A stretch of DNA of 54,877 bases, from NCBI RefSeq assembly GCF_000719285.1, contig NZ_JOFS01000044.1, positions 1-54,877 of the forward strand. Direction: 5' to 3'. The translations under genes were made by a program, and so were the position numbers. Under the pieces are notes generated by a model. That model did no database searches. It was not told the origin of the DNA and saw only the letters and a program-made list of their open reading frames with translations. The DNA is from Streptomyces bicolor (lineage in GTDB: Bacteria; Actinomycetota; Actinomycetes; Streptomycetales; Streptomycetaceae). Positions 16,205 through 24,405 of the stretch are shown one piece after another (positions within the stretch are counted from its first letter, which is position 1; each line of letters starts with the position of its first letter).

Positions 16205-17011
16205 TCACACCCCTGCGACCACGGCGGCGAAGCCATCCGATGCGTCGGCCGGTCGGCCGTGCTCCCAGATGCTGTCGAATTCCGTCTGGAAGTGTTGGAA
16301 CCACTCGCCGTCACGGTGCGGGAGAACGGTGAAGGTGGCATCCCCGCTGGCCGAGCTGTGAGAGTAGATATCGACGTGGATGCGGCCACCAGGACGTTGC
16401 GGGTCGAGCAGGACGAGACCGAAGGCCGGGACGAAGTCGAGAAAGCGCACTTCCACCCTGCCCTCCGTGCCGGGCGTATCGGCGAGTTCGCGGAGCAGGT
16501 CGACGGACGAGCGCAGCCGGTTGCGGTACATCCCGGCCCGGCCGGGGATGGTGCTGCGGCGTGCTGCCTCGTCGGCGGTCGAACCGGCCGGGTCGATGAG
16601 TGCCACCTTGACCACGGCGCCGGCCACAGCCCTGCGCTGGAGTTCGTCCACCAGGTCGCGCAGCGTGCGCGACAGCGTCACACCTACGATCCGGATGTCC
16701 TGTGCGGCGCGCACCTGCTCCGGAAGGTCTGCTTTGTCCTTGCCGAGGAAGTCCTCTACGGAGAGCTCGCCCTTGCCGCGGGCGCGCACCTCGGCGGTCA
16801 GCTTCGCCACCTGTCTGCGGCTGCCGAGCATGCCGCTGGCTAGCAGGGCGAGCGTTGCGAGCGTGGCGGCGGCCAGCACCTCGCCTCCGACCGTGCCGAG
16901 AACCCCGAGGACGGCCAGCACCAGGGACAGCAGTGCCGTCATGTAGATCTCCAGGTTCTCCCCTGCCAGCAGATCCGCGCGCAGTTGCCGAAGTAGACGC
17001 ATGAGAGGCAT
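16205..17011 (-). CDS. Membrane protein with PLD-like cytosolic domain
   Basis: 268 residues starting MPLMRLLRQLRADLLAGENL. Two closely spaced membrane helices (IYMTALLSLVLAVLGVLGTV and VLAAATLATLALLASGML) are followed by a soluble domain. DIRIVGVTLSRTLRDLVDEL, then VVKVALIDPAGSTADEAARR and RVEVRFLDFVPAFGLVLLDP are in the order of the degenerate phospholipase-D-like folds found in Streptomyces membrane proteins. No HKD motif is present, so nuclease or lipase activity is not expected and a sensing or binding role is more likely. It is flanked by GAGCGCTTCARTTGGCG inverted repeats with GTGACAAC repeats further out, so it looks like the cargo of a small mobile cassette. Fold assignment is inference. 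Confidence 0.65.
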   Translation of the reverse strand: MPLMRLLRQLRADLLAGENLEIYMTALLSLVLAVLGVLGTVGGEVLAAATLATLALLASGMLGSRRQVAKLTAEVRARGKGELSVEDFLGKDKADLPEQVRAAQDIRIVGVTLSRTLRDLVDELQRRAVAGAVVKVALIDPAGSTADEAARRSTIPGRAGMYRNRLRSSVDLLRELADTPGTEGRVEVRFLDFVPAFGLVLLDPQRPGGRIHVDIYSHSSASGDATFTVLPHRDGEWFQHFQTEFDSIWEHGRPADASDGFAAVVAGV

Positions 17012-17121
17012 CGTTGATACCCGCTTGATGGCGTGTCAATGAGCCGGCGGACGCAGGACTGCCGATCTGCCGGAGGGCACCCAAGCGAATCCCTTTGGTC
17101 AGATGCGCGAATCGCTCGACT

Positions 17122-17138
17122 CGCCAACTGAAGCGCTC
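17122..17138 (-). repeat. Inverted repeat right of the PLD-like gene
   Basis: CGCCAACTGAAGCGCTC, the inverted partner of 16138-16154. Confidence 0.7.
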
Positions 17139-17171
17139 GGTCAGACATTCCAGCTGAGCCGTGGCACGGTA

Positions 17172-17200
17172 GTTGTCACAAAGGCAAGCTTGTTGTCACT
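17172..17200 (-). repeat. Two GTGACAAC repeats in inverse orientation (copy B)
   Basis: GTTGTCACA at 17172 and GTTGTCACT at 17192. Read on the minus strand, the bases after the repeat resemble those after the repeats at 16102 and 17684. Confidence 0.7.
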
Positions 17201-17567
17201 CGGGGGCGTCGGCCGACTCTAGGGGGGTGGCGGGCCGGCGCCCGCCGAAGCAGGCCACCACTTCTGTCGCCGTGGAGTTCAGAAAGATCGTGAACCTCGA
17301 CGACTTGTCCACAGCGTCGATGCATCCGGTACGAAGCGGCTCTTCCCCGGCCCGCTTGAGGATGTCGACGCTGTCGGCGAGGCCATCAATCGTGTGGTCA
17401 CGCCTCAGGGCGTGGAGCATTCGCCTTCGGAAGACGCCCGCGTGCCGGTTGGCAGGGACCAGGCCCTCCCAGACGACGAAGTCACCCCCGGCGATCAAGG
17501 CGTCGCGTGCAGATCCGCATGCCGGGGTCTGTTCGCGGAGCATGGCGATGAGGTCGTCGCGAGTCAC
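17196..17567 (-). CDS. Conserved-looking hypothetical protein
   Basis: 123 residues from a GTG at 17567 (first residues MTRDDLIAMLREQTP). The reading frame has normal coding bias. It contains ARDALIAGGDFVVWEGLVPA, then RHAGVFRRRMLHALRRDHTI and SRFTIFLNSTATEVVACFGG. I recognise no family. It is a compact soluble alpha/beta protein without signal or membrane segment. It is bracketed by GTGACAAC repeats: two inverted copies overlapping its stop side and three direct copies upstream of its start (17607-17692). The upstream array may be its promoter region or a mobile-element end. Confidence 0.6.
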   Translation of the reverse strand: MTRDDLIAMLREQTPACGSARDALIAGGDFVVWEGLVPANRHAGVFRRRMLHALRRDHTIDGLADSVDILKRAGEEPLRTGCIDAVDKSSRFTIFLNSTATEVVACFGGRRPATPLESADAPE

Positions 17568-17606
17568 ACTGCGACCCGATGACAAGAAGACCGGCGACCG
17601 ACCGCG

Positions 17607-17692
17607 TGTGACAACTACAGCGCCTCTCTGGTGACAGTCCGACTGCTTCAACCTGGTTCCTTCGCAGGCTATCCGGTGCCGTCGGTGACAAC
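17607..17692 (+). repeat. Array of three GTGACAA repeats (copy C)
   Basis: TGTGACAAC at 17607, GGTGACAG at 17630 and GGTGACAAC at 17684: spacings of 23 and 54, nearly the same as copy A. The sequence between the repeats is also alignable with copy A. Confidence 0.75.
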
Positions 17693-17740
17693 TACCGAGC
17701 CTCGGCACACCAGCTGCCGGGGACAGAGCGCTTTCGCATC

Positions 17741-18343
17741 CTACGAGGACGCCTGGGCCGCGCGGCGCCGCGCCCACCAGGACAGGCGCGGTGCGGTGGC
17801 CGCGCGGACGGCCTGCCCGAACGCCTCGAGGGCCGCCTCGAGTCGCTCGGTGTTCTCCACGTCCCCGCAGGCACTCAGCAGCTGTTCGGTGGCGGCGGCG
17901 ACGGCCGCGTCGGGGGAGCGCATCAGCGGAGCCGCCGCGGCGGCGACCCGGGCGATCGGCTCCCGTACGGCGGCCGCGGACTGCTTGCTCGCCCGTCGTT
18001 CCCAGCTCAGCAGTTCCGCCGCCTGCCCCATGCCCACCTGGCCGCACTGCGCGTCCGTGCCGCCGGCGATCCGGGCCCGTGCAGCGCCGCCGCAGAACGC
18101 CAGCGTGGCCAGCAGGAACGACCGTGCCCGCTCAGTTGGCCCTTCCCACACCAGGCGGTTCGCGGCGGCCGCGCCCTGCAGTTCGGCCACCGCCGCCGTC
18201 ATGGCGTCGGCCTGCACCCGCAGGGCGCCGATCTCCTCCTGCTGGTCCTGGCGGTTGCGGGCGCGGACGGTCAGCCACGACGCGAGGACGGCGATGACCG
18301 CCCCGGACACGAGCGAGCTGGCCAGCTCGATCAACTTCTCCAT
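17741..18343 (-). CDS. Membrane-anchored coiled-coil protein of unknown function
   Basis: 200 residues from the ATG at 18343. An N-terminal membrane anchor (LASSLVSGAVIAVLASWLTV) is followed by a Gln/Glu-rich helix (NRQDQQEEIGALRVQADAMT). The remainder is Ala-rich and helical, ending WWARRRAAQASS. There is no recognised domain. Part of the middle (ATLAFCGGAARARI) holds Cys residues. It lies just to the right of repeat array C. The frame stays open to 18550, but the anchor helix argues for the start at 18343. Confidence 0.6.
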   Translation of the reverse strand: MEKLIELASSLVSGAVIAVLASWLTVRARNRQDQQEEIGALRVQADAMTAAVAELQGAAAANRLVWEGPTERARSFLLATLAFCGGAARARIAGGTDAQCGQVGMGQAAELLSWERRASKQSAAAVREPIARVAAAAAPLMRSPDAAVAAATEQLLSACGDVENTERLEAALEAFGQAVRAATAPRLSWWARRRAAQASS

Positions 18344-18452
18344 GGCCGCAGGCTGGCCGCTCACCCGCCCCCGGTGGCAGGCCCGTTGCGCACCTGACGC
18401 ACAACCCGCACACAGCTGTTGCCCCAGGTCACCCCGGAGAGTGAACGTCACG

Positions 18453-18644
18453 TCAGCCGCTGTCGGCGCGTACGGCGCGGCGCGCGATGAACGCCAGGAT
18501 GTGGTCGGCGACGTCGAGGTAGTCCTGGCGGGTCCGGTCGGCGTCGGCAACCGCGTCGAAGCCGTAGACCAGGCGCGAGAGCTCCTCCCGCAACTGCCGC
18601 CCGGTGTCCTCGGGAACCCGCAGGTCCCGGTAGCTGTCCCCCAT
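18453..18644 (-). CDS. Small hypothetical protein
   Basis: 63 residues, ATG at 18644, with GGGGAGGGG 4 bases upstream, which fixes the start. The sequence (MGDSYRDLRVPEDTGRQLRE, then LSRLVYGFDAVADADRTRQD and YLDVADHILAFIARR) is acidic and helical, with no membrane segment. I recognise no family. It is in the same orientation as the coiled-coil membrane protein 109 bases downstream and may be cotranscribed with it. Confidence 0.6.
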   Translation of the reverse strand: MGDSYRDLRVPEDTGRQLREELSRLVYGFDAVADADRTRQDYLDVADHILAFIARRAVRADSG

Positions 18645-18994
18645 TGCCCCTCCCCAGCTCAGGTGCCCACCCTCAGCATCGCGGGGCGGTGTAGCGCTTA
18701 TGTCGCACGCCCGGCCCACGGCTCCTGCGGCATGCAAGCCCCCCTAGTGCACTACGAAAGCGAGTGGCTCCGCCGCTTCACCATGCGAGAGAACCAAGCA
18801 GCACACAGGGGCGGCGAGGCGGATGCCGGTGCGGTCCACGTGGGACAACCGACGGAATACACTGACCTGCTGAATCATGGCTTCCGCGGCTCTGGTGAGT
18901 CCCGCCATGAAGTGCGGAGATTCCCGGTGAACGTCTGTCCATCTGCATCGCCGGTCTGGGCGGTGAGACGTCGGCAGGGTTTCTCCTCGGCAGA
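18645..18994. other. Intergenic stretch with no supported gene
   Basis: 350 bases with no frame that combines a start, ribosome binding site and coding bias. It separates divergent genes, so it should hold promoters for both. Confidence 0.4.
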
Positions 18995-19480
18995 ATGAGC
19001 CACATGGCCGCAGACAAGGACGCAGCGTTCACGCTGCCGCGAGGCGCCACGGGCTTCTTCCGACCGAAGGACGGGCCGCTACCGGAAACCGACCAGCGGA
19101 CGTTCCGGGCAGCGCTGTACGCAGCCGCCCGGGCGGCCAAAGGCCATGTGGGCGAGATCGAGGAACAGACGTATCCTCGTACGTTCCACACCGCGACGGT
19201 CATCGAGGGCACAGGCGAGTGCGTGATCCTGTGTCACGCCTACCACCCCTGGATCGCATTCGCTCAGGAACGCCGGGACTGGTACACCGAGGAGTTCCTC
19301 GCACCGCCACCGTGGGCCCATCCCTTTGCCGACCTGGGGTTTGTAGTGCTTGATCGCGCGCAGCTCACTCTGTCGCTCTTGGACATCGACACCTCGGTCC
19401 TAACCCAGGGCGAGTGGCGCGAAGTTCGCTTCTACGGCATCACCACATTGGGCGGAGTGCTCTTCAACGCATGGGACTGA
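18995..19480 (+). CDS. Hypothetical protein, about 160 residues
   Basis: 161 residues from the ATG at 18995 (a second ATG is 3 codons in). Coding bias is good throughout. Sequence features: LPRGATGFFRPKDGPLPETD, YPRTFHTATVIEGTGECVIL, CHAYHPWIAFAQERRDWYTE, and a final strand pair VRFYGITTLGGVLFNAWD. It has no signal or membrane segment. The length, acidic-aromatic composition and beta-rich look resemble orphan immunity-type proteins, but I cannot assign a family. It is transcribed alone. Confidence 0.65.
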   Translation: MSHMAADKDAAFTLPRGATGFFRPKDGPLPETDQRTFRAALYAAARAAKGHVGEIEEQTYPRTFHTATVIEGTGECVILCHAYHPWIAFAQERRDWYTEEFLAPPPWAHPFADLGFVVLDRAQLTLSLLDIDTSVLTQGEWREVRFYGITTLGGVLFNAWD

Positions 19481-19771
19481 CGTCCAAGCAAGACTCCGTG
19501 CTCGACGCTGGACGATAAATGTCAAGCTAAGGCGGCCCTGACGTGTCGCCCTTCGTGCCCCGGAGCCGGTGGGGCGGCTGGAGTTGTGTCCCGCGCTACG
19601 AGCCGGACGCAACCGGGAGGATGCGCAGATCCTCCACCTCGAAGTGCGCACCTGGCGCCCGCGCTGATCAGCCCGCCGCCAGCCAGCGCCCGCGTCAGGC
19701 CCGCCGGAGTTTTCCCGAAGAGGGAATCGCAACGAGCGCAGCGCCAACAACTCCGTCCACGACAGGGTGGC
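19481..19771. other. Intergenic stretch
   Basis: No gene supported between two convergent coding regions. Open frames here have poor coding bias. Confidence 0.35.
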
Positions 19772-20401
19772 TTATCCAGCAGTTTCGGCCTGAGGCTCGG
19801 CCTCGGGTGCTGCCGTGGGTTCCGGCGGGTTGGGAGCGGTGTAGAAGACGGAGCTGCCCTGCTTGGTGCGCTGAGCCTGGTTCCTGGCCACAAGATTTTC
19901 GAGGGAGGTGCGCACAACGGTGGTTTTGATGCCGCGGTCGGGGTGTGCCTGGCTGAGTGCCGTGGCGATCTCAGCCGCAGAGCGCGGTTCGCTCTGTTCG
20001 GTCAGGTGGCGGCGAATGAGTTCGATCAGCGTGGGCTGAGCCGTCTTCGCGACAGCCTTCTTGTCCGCGGGCCCTTCGGCGCCTTGCTTCTTGGCCGCAG
20101 GCTGTTTGGCAGCTGCCGTCTTCGTCTGCTTACGAGGCCGAGCCGTGGCCTTCTTCCGCGGGAAAGGCACAGTGGTGCTTTCGGCGTTCGCAGCGTCAGG
20201 GGCTGTTGCCGCGACGCCGAGTGCCTGTTGCATGCTCACCAGCACGGTGTGGTCATGCTGCAGAGCGGCCAACTGCTGCTGCAGCGCGGTGATTTCCGCC
20301 GTGATGCGTTCTTGCTCCTTGACGTTGTGCTCGAGGTCGCTGGCTACTTGGTTGATGTACTGCGATGTCAACTCAGTGGCTGAAGCCGTGCTTTCAGGCA
20401 T
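19772..20401 (-). CDS. Coiled-coil / winged-helix protein
   Basis: 209 residues with GAGGAG upstream of the ATG at 20401. An N-terminal coiled coil (QYINQVASDLEHNVKEQERI, then TAEITALQQQLAALQHDH) is followed by a Lys/Ala/Pro-rich basic linker (KKATARPRKQTKTAAAKQPA). A C-terminal winged-helix domain comes next (PTLIELIRRHLTEQSEPRSA, AEIATALSQAHPDRGIKTTV, VRTSLENLVARNQAQRTKQG and SSVFYTA). The architecture fits a small DNA-binding or nucleoid-associated regulator. It is divergent from a protein of the same architecture at 20666-21148, so the two are probably diverged paralogues or partners. Confidence 0.7.
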   Translation of the reverse strand: MPESTASATELTSQYINQVASDLEHNVKEQERITAEITALQQQLAALQHDHTVLVSMQQALGVAATAPDAANAESTTVPFPRKKATARPRKQTKTAAAKQPAAKKQGAEGPADKKAVAKTAQPTLIELIRRHLTEQSEPRSAAEIATALSQAHPDRGIKTTVVRTSLENLVARNQAQRTKQGSSVFYTAPNPPEPTAAPEAEPQAETAG

Positions 20402-20665
20402 CCGTTTCTCCTCGGTTCGTGGCCCAGTGAAGCCCGTGGCCTTGCAGCGAGTCAGGACAGGCGTTCCCGCTGAGGTTGCTTGAGGCAGTGATAATACGGG
20501 TGGGTAGGCCTTTTTCTGTTCGTGAGCCGTGCCTTCGGTCGGCCTGAGAAGCCATCCGCTTTCCGAATGTGATTGTTGGGTTCCTGCTGGTCAGGCATGA
20601 ACTCCGGCTGCGGATGGGGGAGTTCGGGCGTTCGTCTGCTCGCGTCCCGTTCGTGGGGGTGGCTG

Positions 20666-21148
20666 ATGCCGTCGGTGCTCGGTCTGCTGGAGGCCCGGGA
20701 GAAGAAGGTCCGCGAAGAGGTGGCCCGACTGAGGGAGGAGGCCGAGCGAATCCAGGCCGCGCTCGGCGCTGCGGAACGGCAGCTGGAGCGGCTCGGCCAG
20801 GCCCGCGAGACCGTCACCGAAGTGCTGGCCGGGGCGGTCGCCGAGGGGCCGGGTCCGGTTCGGGCCGCCGCGGTGATGAGGGCGACAGTGCCGCATCGCG
20901 TCGAGGGCATCGGCGCGGAGGCTCTCACGACGGAATACCAGCGGATCTTGGCGGCCCTGGCCACACCGGAGGCCGACGGCGGAATGCGGGCGAAGCAGAT
21001 CGCGCTCACCCTGGGCGCGCCTACGGTTCCGGCCCGGGTGGAGGGGGTGCGTTCGCGATTGAAGCGGCTGGCCGCGCGGGGCTGGGCCACCGAGGTGGAG
21101 CCGGGACTGTTCACCGTCTGCAAGGAACGGTTGCCGGTGGCCGCGTGA
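20666..21148 (+). CDS. Coiled-coil / winged-helix regulator
   Basis: 160 residues. I chose the ATG at 20666 because a long coiled coil starts right after it (LLEAREKKVREEVARLREEA, then ERIQAALGAAERQLERLGQA). The C-terminal half is a winged helix: YQRILAALATPEADGGMRAK, QIALTLGAPTVPARVEGVRS and RLKRLAARGWATEVEPGLFT. It is a likely DNA-binding protein. Immediately downstream is an IS21 istA/istB remnant, and this kind of protein often accompanies such elements, but a functional tie is unproven. Confidence 0.7.
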   Translation: MPSVLGLLEAREKKVREEVARLREEAERIQAALGAAERQLERLGQARETVTEVLAGAVAEGPGPVRAAAVMRATVPHRVEGIGAEALTTEYQRILAALATPEADGGMRAKQIALTLGAPTVPARVEGVRSRLKRLAARGWATEVEPGLFTVCKERLPVAA

Positions 21149-21231
21149 GGAAGGCGTCCCGGCGGCGCCCGGCTAGGTCACGCGGCCGCCGCAAGAGCCA
21201 GCCGCGGATGGTCCCGGCAACGACTCGTTGC

Positions 21232-21702
21232 GGCCGACGAGCTCGAGGTCGAACAACGGCCGCTGGACACCTACGACCGGATCTTCGGCGTCATCGACGG
21301 CGGCCTCAGCGCCGGCGAGGGAGTCGCCTGATGGCCACCAGGCAGACCTCGAACGGCCGCGACGTCTGCTCCGAACTCGTCTATCTCACCAAGGCATTGA
21401 AGGCGCCACGCTGCGGGACGCGGCCGCGAGGCTGGCCGAGCGGGCCCGCGATGAGGGCTGGAGTCATGAGGAGTATCTGGCCGCCTGCCTGCAGCGGGAG
21501 GTCGCCGCCCGCGACTCCCACGGCGCCGAGGGACGGACCGGGCGGCCCGTTTCCCCTCCCGCAAGTCCCTGACCATCGCCCACTTGGGACGCTGGACTTC
21601 GTCGTCGGCAACAAGAACGCGATCTTCCTGGGGCCGCCCGGCATCGGTAAGACCCACCTCGCCACCGGGCTCGGTATCCGGGCCTGCCAGGCCGGCGCAA
21701 CC
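21232..21702 (+). pseudogene. IS21-family istA tail and istB remnant
   Basis: The last 30 or so codons of IstA (ELEVEQRPLDTYDRIFGVID and GGLSAGEGVA) end at a TGA that overlaps the ATG of istB at 21331, the normal IS21 arrangement. IstB, the AAA+ helper ATPase, starts MATRQTSNGRDVCSELVYLT. It shifts frame near 21408 (LRDAAARLAERARDEGWSHE, EYLAACLQREVAARDSHG) and again near 21540. It loses about 15 residues and resumes with the Walker A region (NAIFLGPPGIGKTHLATGLG and IRACQAG) before breaking off. Neither protein can be functional. Confidence 0.85.
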
Positions 21703-21954
21703 TCGAACTTTGCAGGTACCCCGCGAGATGAGCTCCCGTCCAGACTGGGCTTGGGGGCCGAGGGTTCGCAGGGCTGGGCGTAAAAGCCTGTCCTTGCAGA
21801 GAGAGGAAGCGGCATGCGAGGCATGCGGAGGAAGATCGGTGCTGGCGCTGCTCCTAGCCTGCGGTTTCGTTGTCGAGCTGGCCGGTGCGGTCGGCTCCGC
21901 AGTCTCATTGCAGGGTCGGCCGGTGATCGGCTCTGCTCATCGGGAGGGGAACGA

Positions 21955-22401
21955 ATGCGATCCATAACGAGGACGCTCGTCACTGTCACTGCCGTCGTCG
22001 GGATTGCCGCGGGGGGCCTGGCAACTGGTGGCGTCGCTGTGGCCGCGTCGGCCGAGAAGCCCGCGGCGAGTTCCGAAGCCTACGGCGCGCTCGCGGTGGT
22101 CAACCTCGGCCTGAACGCGGCGGAAGCCAAGAATGTGCAGCGCGGACTGCGAGACGACTGGGGTTACACCGGCGACATCGACGGACAGCTCGGCCCGGAA
22201 AGCTGGAAGGCGATGCAGCGCGCACTCAAGAAGCACTGGGGATATACCGGCGCCATCGACGGCATCGTCGGAAGCGGCACAATATCGGCCTTGCAGCGCG
22301 CTCTGAAGTCGTACGGGCACTACACGGGCGCCATCGACGGCATCGCCGGCCCGGCGACCCAAGCCGCGTTCCGGGAGTACGCCAACGCCCATGACTGGTG
22401 A
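21955..22401 (+). CDS. Secreted peptidoglycan-binding-like repeat protein
   Basis: 148 residues, ATG at 21955 with GGGAGGGG upstream. A signal peptide (VTVTAVVGIAAGGLATGGVAVAA in sense, cleavage near AAA/ASA) is followed by three tandem units of about 24 residues: GLRDDWGYTGDIDGQLGPES, ALKKHWGYTGAIDGIVGSGT and ALKSYGHYTGAIDGIAGPAT. The consensus Q.AL...G.YTG.IDG..G..T..A is that of the PG_binding_1 domain. It probably binds cell-wall peptidoglycan outside the cell. There is no catalytic domain. It lies just after the IS21 debris and has its own ribosome binding site. Confidence 0.85.
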   Translation: MRSITRTLVTVTAVVGIAAGGLATGGVAVAASAEKPAASSEAYGALAVVNLGLNAAEAKNVQRGLRDDWGYTGDIDGQLGPESWKAMQRALKKHWGYTGAIDGIVGSGTISALQRALKSYGHYTGAIDGIAGPATQAAFREYANAHDW

Positions 22402-22636
22402 ACTGGTGACTCGTAACGTGGCTTCCGCGCCCTCGCGGAACAGGACGGGCACCATGACCGGCGCAGGCAGCAATTTCGCCTGATCGTCACCGATCAACAG
22501 GAGCCCGGCGGCCTCCGGCCGCTTAGCTCCTCACGGATTGGATCGCTCGGGCGGTTCGACGGCATGCTCCGGTGTGCCTTGCGCGATGCCTGGCCCCTGA
22601 CGTCTTACCGCCGGGGCCAGGCCGGAGCAGTGGCGG

Positions 22637-23259
22637 TCAGGGACCCTCCAGCTCCTCGTGCCGGTGCCCCACGATTCTCAAGTGCCGCAGTGGTGCTTTT
22701 GCGGTTACCTTCCGGGCCCACGCGCGCTCGTACTCGACGCGGTGGAGGCCCCCTTTTTGGTAGCCCCCGCTGGAGATGACGATCCTGTCGAGCGTCGTTT
22801 CGACCTTGATCCTTCGGCCGTGTGCCCAGGAGCTGACCAGATAGCTGTTGCCGCCGCAGGACACGATGCCCTTCGGTGAAGGCACCGTTCTAGCTGCAGC
22901 AACAGAGGGCCGGTCGAGGACGCCAGCAAGCCGTTCACCGGGTCGCAGCTGCTTGGGCTCATATGTGAAAGTGTTCTCGTCCACCATGCGCGCTCCCAGA
23001 AACTCGTCAGGCCGCAGCATCCCCTGCAACTCCTTGTCCCACATGGACCGGACCTCAGCACGTCCCCCGTTGTTGGACCAGGAGCTCAGCTGGGCGTTGA
23101 AGTCGCCGGGCGACTGGAAGGACCGCCCAGCGAGGAACCTCTCTCCAAGATCGCGGCGTACGGTCTGAAGTTCGGGAAGACGTGCTTCAGCCTTGAACGA
23201 CTGCCCTCTGAGGCCAAGACAGGCCTCATACTCGTCGATCGTCCTCCAGTCGGAGTCCC
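22637..23259 (-). pseudogene. IS21 IstA-like transposase C-terminal remnant
   Basis: An open frame of about 205 codons without a proper start. The pattern RFLAGRSFQSPGDFNAQLSS matches the FxSPADFNAQL segment of IstA transposases. Further on, GGNSYLV, GRRIKVETTLDRIVISSGG and VEYERAWARKVTA follow the order of the IstA C-terminal beta domain (SNDYSV...GRRVEV...H.R.WAR). Similarity is weak but ordered. It is cut on its upstream side by the inverted repeat of the ISAzo13-type element at 23259. Confidence 0.55.
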
Positions 23260-23281
23260 TAAGGGCTCGCAGAGAATCAAC
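23259..23281 (+). repeat. Left inverted repeat of the ISAzo13-type element
   Basis: Exact inverted match to 24315-24337 over 23 bases. Confidence 0.85.
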
Positions 23282-24371
23282 ATGCTGATTTGATCTCTGT
23301 GGGGCTGCTGTGCGCGAGGAACGCGGTGACGTCAGCGGGCGTGCGGAACCTGGCGGTCGAAGGCGGAATGGTGTAGCCGTGCTCGGCCAGGAGGGGCTGG
23401 ACTTGGTGAACGGCCCTGGTGAGGGTGCTGCCGTTGACTCCGAAGAGCTGGGCGAGCAGGTCTCGGGTGCCGAGTTTGCGCAGGTAGAGCACGGTGGCCA
23501 GGACTCTGTCGGCGGTGGTCAGCTTGTCCTTGGCCCCTGCGCCGCGAGCACGGATGCGCTCACCTCCTCGCTGCTGGAGCCGCCCTTGCTCACGTAACTC
23601 GTCGAGTTTCGACGTGAGTTGGTCGACGAGTTCGTCCAGCGCCGGTTCGGGCATCCCGGTCAGCTCCGGGTTGCGCAGACACCCAGTGCCGGGCTGTGGG
23701 GATGGGCCGGCTGATCGCGGGTTCTTGGCCGCATCGGCTGTGGCTGTGGTGCCGCGAGGGTGCGGGTGGAGGGTGTAGTTCCAGTCGCCGTGGAAGCGGT
23801 GCCGGTGCATGGGCAGGGCTTCGATGTCGCTGTCGGTGACCTTGATGCCGGTGTCGTAGGTGCCCAGGTCGAGTTCGGCGTGGACTTTCAGCCCGGTGCG
23901 GGTGGTGGTCGCCGCGATGCTGTTCACGATGACGTCGTGGCTGGTCAGCGGGCGGCCGCGCCAGTTCAAGGAGATGTGGGAGAAAAGCCGGTGCTCGATC
24001 TTGTTCCACTTCGAGGTGCCCGGCGGCATGTGGCAGACCGTGATGTCCAAACCCGTCTCAGCGGCCAGAGCAGCGAGTTCAGTCTTCCAGGCGCGGGTGC
24101 GGTAGCCGTTGGAGCCGCCCGCATCCGCGGTGATCAGCAGACGGGTGGCGGCCGGGTAGTCGTGCCGGCCTCGGGCCTGCCACCACCGGCGAATCGAGGC
24201 GACAGTGAACGCTGCGGTGTCGTGATCCGTGCCGACACTGACCCAGCCGGTATTCGCGGCAATGTCGTAGATCCCGTACGGGATCGCCTTGCCCGGTCCC
24301 TGCCGGTCCAACACGTTGATTCTCTGCGAGCCCTTAGTTTCGGCAATTTGTGGTTTTTGCCCAATGATCAT
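23277..24371 (-). pseudogene. ISAzo13-family transposase, N-terminally truncated
   Basis: 364-codon frame. The recognisable part begins GKAIPYGIYDIAANTGWVSV and HDTAAFTVASIRRWW, then LLITADAGGSNGYRTRAWK (catalytic Asp), CHMPPGTSKWNKIEHRLFSH (catalytic Glu region) and GDWNYTLHP. A C-terminal helical domain follows (LTTADRVLATVLYLRKLG). This is the Rhodopirellula-type DDE transposase of ISAzo13. The first part, with the SVDTKKKE catalytic Asp and N-terminal DNA-binding domain, is absent. The frame instead begins outside the inverted repeat at 24371, so the transposase should be inactive. Confidence 0.85.
24315..24337 (-). repeat. Right inverted repeat of the ISAzo13-type element
   Basis: Exact inverted match to 23259-23281 over 23 bases. 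Confidence 0.85.
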
Positions 24372-24405
24372 ACCGTTTCAGAGCGGGGCGTTGTGGAGGT
24401 CTGCC

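Larger units (their letters stand above)
23259..24337 (-). mobile_element. ISAzo13-family element, internally shortened
   Basis: A segment of about 1.08 kb bounded by 23-bp perfect inverted repeats (23259-23281 and 24315-24337, beginning CTAAGGGCTCGCAGAG). It carries the C-terminal two thirds of an ISAzo13 transposase. Complete elements are normally clearly longer, so this is a shortened copy. It is nested at the edge of an IS21 remnant. Confidence 0.75.
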
